DNA from: AC-37 sp036389295
GTDB taxonomy: Bacteria; Actinomycetota; Thermoleophilia; Solirubrobacterales; Thermoleophilaceae
Direction of reading: 5' to 3'
Assembly: GCA_036389295.1 (NCBI GenBank)
Contig: DASVQB010000002.1
Coordinates: 1-28,127 of the forward strand
Length of the DNA stretch: 28,127 bases
The notes beneath the pieces were generated by a model. The model saw only the letters and a program-made list of their open reading frames with translations. It did no database searches and was not told the DNA's origin. Positions 24,799 to 28,127 of the stretch are shown here, in pieces. The first letter of the stretch is position 1, and the number at the start of each line of letters is the position of its first letter. The position numbers and the translations under genes were made by a program.

Positions 24799-26796
24799 CT
24801 ACCTCGCCGCCGCCTTCACCGGCTCGGCCGCCGGGCGGTCCGTCGCGCCGACGATCGCCTCCGCGGTCCGGTGCGCCAGCGCCATGATCGAGACCATCGG
24901 GTTCGTGCCGGTGGCCGTCGGGAACGCGCTGCCGTCGCCGATCCACACGCCGGGCGTGTCGTGAAGCTCGCCCCACGGGCCGGCGACCGAGGCGCTCGGG
25001 TCCGTGCCCATCCGGCACGTCCCCATCTGGTGGGCGCTGAACAGCCGCTGCCCGCCGGCCCGCATCGGGGCGCGCCTGGCGCGCGCCACGAACGCCTCGA
25101 GGTCGTCGCCGTAGCGCCAGGTCGGCGCACCGGTCGCGAGCGGGGTGATCGCCTTGGCGCCCGCGGCGTGGTGCAGCCGGATCTCGGCCTCGACGGCGTG
25201 CCGGAGGTTCCGAAGGTCGAGCTCGTCGTCGACCGAGTACCAGGGCACGGGCTCGCCCGCGGCGTCGATCGTCACCCGGCCGTGGCCGCGGTCGCGGATC
25301 AGCGCGATGAACGTGGCGAGGTAGCGCCAGTCGGCGACGACCGCCTTGTGCTCCTCGCCGCCGGTCCACGGCACGGCCGAGGTGCCTATCCCCGGCGCGT
25401 ACTGCGCCCCCTCGACGAGGAAGCCGTGGCCCTCGCCGGTGTCGACGAACTGGTCGCAGAGGCCGGTCTGGGGCGCGCCCCACCAGGCGCGCTGGTCCTC
25501 GGAGTAGACGCCGGTCACGGCGTGTGCGGGGTGCAGCCGGAGGTGGTCGCCGACCGCCGGGCCGCCGATGCCGGAGCGGAGCAGCAGCGCGGGCGACTCG
25601 AGCGACCCGCACGCGACGACCACGCGCGGCGCGCGGACCGTGACCTCGCGCTCCGTGCCGTCGTCCGCCGTGTGGACGGCCTCGACGCCGGCGGCGCGGC
25701 CGCCCTCGACCAGGACCCGCCGCGCCCGACAGCGGACGACCACGTCGGCGTCGTCCTCGACGGCGTCCACGAGCCAGGTCTTGTCCGCGGTCTGCTTGCT
25801 GCCGGTGCTGTCGCCGAAGCCCGCGAAGCCGGCGGTGTCCGGCGAGTAGGAGTCGAGGGACGCGTTGCGGACGATCGTCCTGAAGCTCCAGCCGAGCGCC
25901 TCGCAGCCCTCCCTCATGCGCTGGTGGGGGCCGTTCAGGTCGCTCGCCCGGTCGGTCGCGCCGATCCGCTTGAGCACGACGTCGAGGTGGCGGTCGTAGT
26001 CGGCGCCGTCGAGGCCCTCCAGCCCGTGGTCGCGCGCCCACTCCTCCCTGACCCACGGCTTCGTGCGCAGGCAGTTGTTCCAGTTGATGACGGTGCCGCC
26101 GCCGAGGCCCGCGCCCGCCTGGAGCGTGACGTTCAGGTCGGCCGTCGGAGTCGGGCCGCCGCGCCAGTACATCTCCTGGTAGGCGCTCAGCTCGTAGCCC
26201 GTGAAGTCGGACTCGTTGTGGTAGCCGCCGGCCTCGAGCACGATCACCTTGAGGCCCGCCTTCGCGAGCGTGGCCGCCACGACCGCGCCGCCGGAGCCCG
26301 AGCCGACCACGCACGCGTCCGCCACCAGCGTGGCGCCCTCGGCCGGCACGAGCGGCTCGATCGGCTTCGGCACCTGCGGCGGCGGGCCGGCGGGGCCCGG
26401 GTAGCCGAACGTGGCCCAGCTCGGGTTGGTGCCGGTCCGGGGGTCGGGCGCCCCGTAGAAGAGGAAGCAGGTCATGCCCGCGAGCGCGGCCACCCCGGCG
26501 GCCGCGTCCGGCGAGACGAGCTGGAGGTTGCGCACGAGCTGCTCGCGCGAGAGCCGCGACGGGGCGCTGACGATCCCCTGCGACGCGACCGCGTCGAGCA
26601 GCTGGAGCATGCCGCCCCGCACGACCTCGTCGGGGATCTGGAGGATCAGCTCCTCGACGGCCCGGTCGACGCCCAGGTCGCTCGCCTTCCGCCCCCAGAA
26701 CCCGTCCGGGTCCGGGTCCCTCTCGATGGCCGGGACGATCGTGTCGCAGAACGCGCGGAGCGCGTCGCGCTGGCTGTCGGTGAGCTGGGTCGTCAC
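24799..26796 (-). CDS. GMC oxidoreductase with fused N-terminal subunit-3-like domain (long-chain alcohol oxidase-like)
   Basis: The product is 665 residues from a GTG at 26796, with AGGAG seven bases upstream. Residues about 1-115 form a helical domain beginning LTDSQRDALRAFCDTIVP, the same LxAFxDTxxP pattern as the separate Tat protein at 2041-2697. The FAD site is ADACVVGSGSGGAVVA (about 160-174), with GAGLGGGTVINWNN as the second GMC motif. The C-terminus has SAHQMGTCRMGTDP and GTNPMVSIMALAHRTAEAI with the catalytic His/Asn positions. This domain order matches fatty alcohol oxidases of plants, yeasts and actinobacteria, which convert long-chain alcohols to aldehydes. There is no signal peptide. 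It is first in a two-gene unit with ALDH, under a palindromic operator-like site. Confidence 0.88.
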   Translation of the reverse strand: MTTQLTDSQRDALRAFCDTIVPAIERDPDPDGFWGRKASDLGVDRAVEELILQIPDEVVRGGMLQLLDAVASQGIVSAPSRLSREQLVRNLQLVSPDAAAGVAALAGMTCFLFYGAPDPRTGTNPSWATFGYPGPAGPPPQVPKPIEPLVPAEGATLVADACVVGSGSGGAVVAATLAKAGLKVIVLEAGGYHNESDFTGYELSAYQEMYWRGGPTPTADLNVTLQAGAGLGGGTVINWNNCLRTKPWVREEWARDHGLEGLDGADYDRHLDVVLKRIGATDRASDLNGPHQRMREGCEALGWSFRTIVRNASLDSYSPDTAGFAGFGDSTGSKQTADKTWLVDAVEDDADVVVRCRARRVLVEGGRAAGVEAVHTADDGTEREVTVRAPRVVVACGSLESPALLLRSGIGGPAVGDHLRLHPAHAVTGVYSEDQRAWWGAPQTGLCDQFVDTGEGHGFLVEGAQYAPGIGTSAVPWTGGEEHKAVVADWRYLATFIALIRDRGHGRVTIDAAGEPVPWYSVDDELDLRNLRHAVEAEIRLHHAAGAKAITPLATGAPTWRYGDDLEAFVARARRAPMRAGGQRLFSAHQMGTCRMGTDPSASVAGPWGELHDTPGVWIGDGSAFPTATGTNPMVSIMALAHRTAEAIVGATDRPAAEPVKAAAR

Positions 26797-26825
26797 AAGG
26801 GCTCTCCTAGGACCGTTTCGCCGGA

Positions 26826-26839
26826 TGGACAGTAGTCCA
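26826..26839. promoter_or_regulatory. Palindromic operator-like site upstream of the alcohol oxidase/ALDH pair
   Basis: TGGAC-AGTA-GTCCA is a perfect inverted repeat 30 bases upstream of the GTG at 26796. On the minus strand the centre reads TACTGT, which fits a TANNNT -10 element. A repressor of the TetR or GntR kind bound here would block the promoter. The regulator is not identified. Confidence 0.45.
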
Positions 26840-26867
26840 ACGGCGCCAGCGACCGACCCTCTCTCGA

Positions 26868-26983
26868 TCAGCGCGGCCCCGGCGGCGGCGGGATGCCGAG
26901 GTCTCTGCAGATCTTGCGCGCGAGGCCGTACGCGATCTCTCGATGACGTGGGACCGCCGTCGATCGCTCCGCGTCCGCTTCAC
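26868..26983 (-). pseudogene. hicA: Broken hicA toxin gene
   Basis: A GTG (26983) overlaps the hicB stop as GTGA and starts VKR, like the MKRR start of HicA proteins. The frame is then lost. In another minus-strand frame the sequence reads STAVPRHREIAYGLARKIC, followed by RDLGIPPPPGPR and a stop at 26870-26868. That is the unmistakable C-terminal third of HicA. About 35 residues between, including the segment that normally carries the catalytic GxH histidine, are missing, and the 116-base remnant is not a multiple of three. The gene has therefore suffered an internal deletion with a frameshift. HicA toxins are mRNA interferases; this copy cannot encode one. Confidence 0.8.
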
Positions 26984-27213
26984 GCGGCCGCGCGAAGCTC
27001 CAGCTCGAGCAGCTCGCTGTCCGGCGCAGGATCGGTCAGTGCATGCTCCCCGAACCGCAGCTCGAGGATGCCGCGCAGCGCCTCGATGACGTTCCCGCGC
27101 GCCTCCGCTCTCGTCCGACCCTGGCTATGTGCACCCGGCACCTCGGGGACCGAGGCGACGATCCAATCTCCGTCCTGCTCGAAGACGATCGTCAGCCGCA
27201 GCGAATCGCCCAT
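26980..27213 (-). CDS. hicB: HicB-family antitoxin
   Basis: The product is 77 residues from the ATG at 27213. The pattern LTIVFEQDGDWIVASVPEVP, followed by GAHSQGRTRAEARGNVIEAL, is the HicB antitoxin fold (partial RNase H-like beta-alpha). It is short and has no obvious C-terminal DNA-binding domain. It normally precedes and neutralises HicA; here the toxin gene is broken, so this is an orphan antitoxin. It may still neutralise other HicA toxins in the cell (inference). A minus-strand TACCGT seven bases before the ATG suggests leaderless expression. Confidence 0.88.
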   Translation of the reverse strand: MGDSLRLTIVFEQDGDWIVASVPEVPGAHSQGRTRAEARGNVIEALRGILELRFGEHALTDPAPDSELLELELRAAA

Positions 27214-27220
27214 GACTCAC

Positions 27221-27226
27221 ACGGTA
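27221..27226 (-). promoter_or_regulatory. -10 element before hicB
   Basis: TACCGT (TANNNT) on the minus strand, seven bases before the ATG at 27213, giving a leaderless or nearly leaderless hicB transcript. No operator palindrome clearly tied to hicB was seen. Confidence 0.45.
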
Positions 27227-27257
27227 CCGCGCGCGTCGTCGGCAAACCGCAACCTGC

Positions 27258-27300
27258 CACTACGACTACCGATGCTCAGCGTAGTGCGGTGACTTCGCAC
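27258..27300. repeat. Overlapping inverted repeats between hicB and amt
   Basis: CACTACG (27258-27264) pairs with CGTAGTG (27280-27286) across 15 bases. GTGCG (27284-27288) pairs with CGCAC (27296-27300) across seven bases. The two share bases and are partly exclusive. They lie in the 244-base gap that also must hold the amt promoter. Nothing else recognisable was seen in this gap. Confidence 0.3.
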
Positions 27301-27457
27301 CCACCGGGAACGGCCCCTCCACCCGTACAAGCCCCGCCGGGAAATCCTGTACTCCGGGCCAATGACGCTGCGCGCGGGCTCGCCGACACTGGCGATGCGG
27401 GGCTCCCCGGGCCTCGCCGCGGAACCGGCCAGGCGAGCGAAAGGAACCCCCCAGACC

Positions 27458-28127
27458 ATGCTCCTAGCAGCGGAGACCACCGTCGAGGACGTCGCCTCGG
27501 CCATCAACACGACCTGGGTCATGGTCGCGGCGATCCTGGTCATGCTCATGCAGGCCGGCTTCCTGCTGCTGGAGATCGGCTTCTCGCGGATGAAGAACGC
27601 CGGCACGATCGTGCCCAAGGTCCTCGCGAACTTCGGGATCGCCGCCCTCTGCTACTGGGCCGTCGGCTTCGCGCTCGCGTTCGGCGGCGCGGGCTGGTTC
27701 GCGGGCACGTCCGGCACGTTCCTCGGCACCACGAACGGCGACTTGTTCCCGGCGATGGCGTTCTCGGACGCCGCGGTGCCGGCCAAGTTCTTCTTCCAGT
27801 TCGTGTTCTGCGCCGTCTCGCTGGCGATCGTCTGGGGCACGACGCTCGAGCGGATCAAGTTCGGCGCCTATCTGATCTACGCGGTGGTGTTTTCGACGGT
27901 CATCTACCCCATCGTCTCGCACTGGATCTTCGGCGGCGGCTGGCTGGCCGCGAACATCGGAATGCAGGACTTCGCCGGCTCCACCGTCGTCCACCTCATC
28001 GGCGCCACCGGCGCCCTCGCCGCGCTCCTGCACCTCGGTCCCCGGCAGGGCAAATACGGTCGCGACGGCAAGCCCAACGTCATCCCCGGCCACTCCATGC
28101 CGATCGTCGGGCTCGCCGTGTTCATCC
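27458..28127 (+). CDS. amt: Ammonium transporter (Amt family), N-terminal part
   Basis: The frame is open from the ATG at 27458 to the window edge (223 codons). AAAGGA lies 12 bases before the ATG, rather far for a ribosome-binding site. The sequence shows the Amt pattern: NTTWVMVAAILVMLMQAGF, LLEIGFSRMKNAGTIVPK, FFFQFVFCAVSLAIVWG, the family signature around MQDFAGSTVVHLIGATGAL, and GHSMPIVGLAVFI. About five to six membrane helices are covered; a full protein has eleven. The form with MQAGF and LEIGFSR belongs to the Amt branch in which the first helix lacks a cleaved signal. It conducts ammonium across the cytoplasmic membrane. A PII gene often follows amt but would lie outside the window. 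Confidence 0.93.
   Translation, partial: MLLAAETTVEDVASAINTTWVMVAAILVMLMQAGFLLLEIGFSRMKNAGTIVPKVLANFGIAALCYWAVGFALAFGGAGWFAGTSGTFLGTTNGDLFPAMAFSDAAVPAKFFFQFVFCAVSLAIVWGTTLERIKFGAYLIYAVVFSTVIYPIVSHWIFGGGWLAANIGMQDFAGSTVVHLIGATGALAALLHLGPRQGKYGRDGKPNVIPGHSMPIVGLAVFI

Noticed and set aside
27217..27618. Minus-strand open frame across the hicB-amt gap
   Set aside because: Overlaps the start of the clear amt gene, lacks family motifs and has unusual codon use.

Overview
This is a very GC-rich window of bacterial chromosome. The best fit is an actinobacterium of the Thermoleophilia/Solirubrobacterales type. This placement is inferred from the strong C/G bias at third codon positions, several leaderless-type promoters (TANNNT placed about six bases before the start codon), an actinobacterial-type LexA box, a WS/DGAT acyltransferase, a class III cyclase-like/ATPase/TPR/LuxR regulator family known from mycobacteria and relatives, and secreted proteins with Arg/Leu-rich beta-strand C-termini. 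No 16S rRNA, tRNA, CRISPR array, insertion sequence or phage gene was seen. No gene-free gap exceeds 300 bases.

Layout. Bases 1-157 (minus) hold the N-terminus of a CNNM/HlyC-CorC membrane protein, cut by the window edge. Bases 268-2697 (minus) hold a cholesterol-oxidase-like GMC flavoprotein behind a Tat-signal small-subunit-like protein. A secreted protein diverges from it (2756-3793) and ends near a large inverted repeat (3868-3920). Bases 3963-7354 (minus) hold an AttH/CrtC-like protein, a three-helix membrane protein and a secreted clan GH-A glycosidase. An SDR oxidoreductase and DNA polymerase IV follow (plus, 7405-9228). They converge on an RlpA-like secreted cell-wall protein (minus), whose upstream region holds a LexA/SOS box and a structured leader that may hide the ribosome-binding site. 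An amidohydrolase (minus) and a WS/DGAT acyltransferase (plus) diverge from overlapping -10 elements. A YbaK/EbsC deacylase comes next.

Bases 13418-23300 (plus) hold the most striking block. Three tandem paralogous regulators of 1072-1119 residues are joined by two 4-base ATGA overlaps. Each has a remnant class III cyclase domain, an NB-ARC-like ATPase, a TPR-like helical region and a C-terminal LuxR helix-turn-helix. The cyclase domain decays progressively from the first gene to the third. Convergent to them is an aldehyde dehydrogenase behind a GMC long-chain-alcohol-oxidase-like fusion protein (minus, 23297-26796), which together look like a fatty alcohol to fatty acid oxidation pair. A hicB antitoxin gene with a broken hicA toxin gene (26868-27213, minus) and the start of an Amt ammonium transporter (27458 onward, plus) close the window.

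Main themes: oxidation and storage of lipids or alcohols (two GMC modules, ALDH, WS/DGAT, SDR), envelope and secreted proteins, and regulation (the LAL-like triplet, a possible SOS-controlled cell-wall protein, leaderless promoters). All identifications come from reading motifs and residue patterns; no database search was run.
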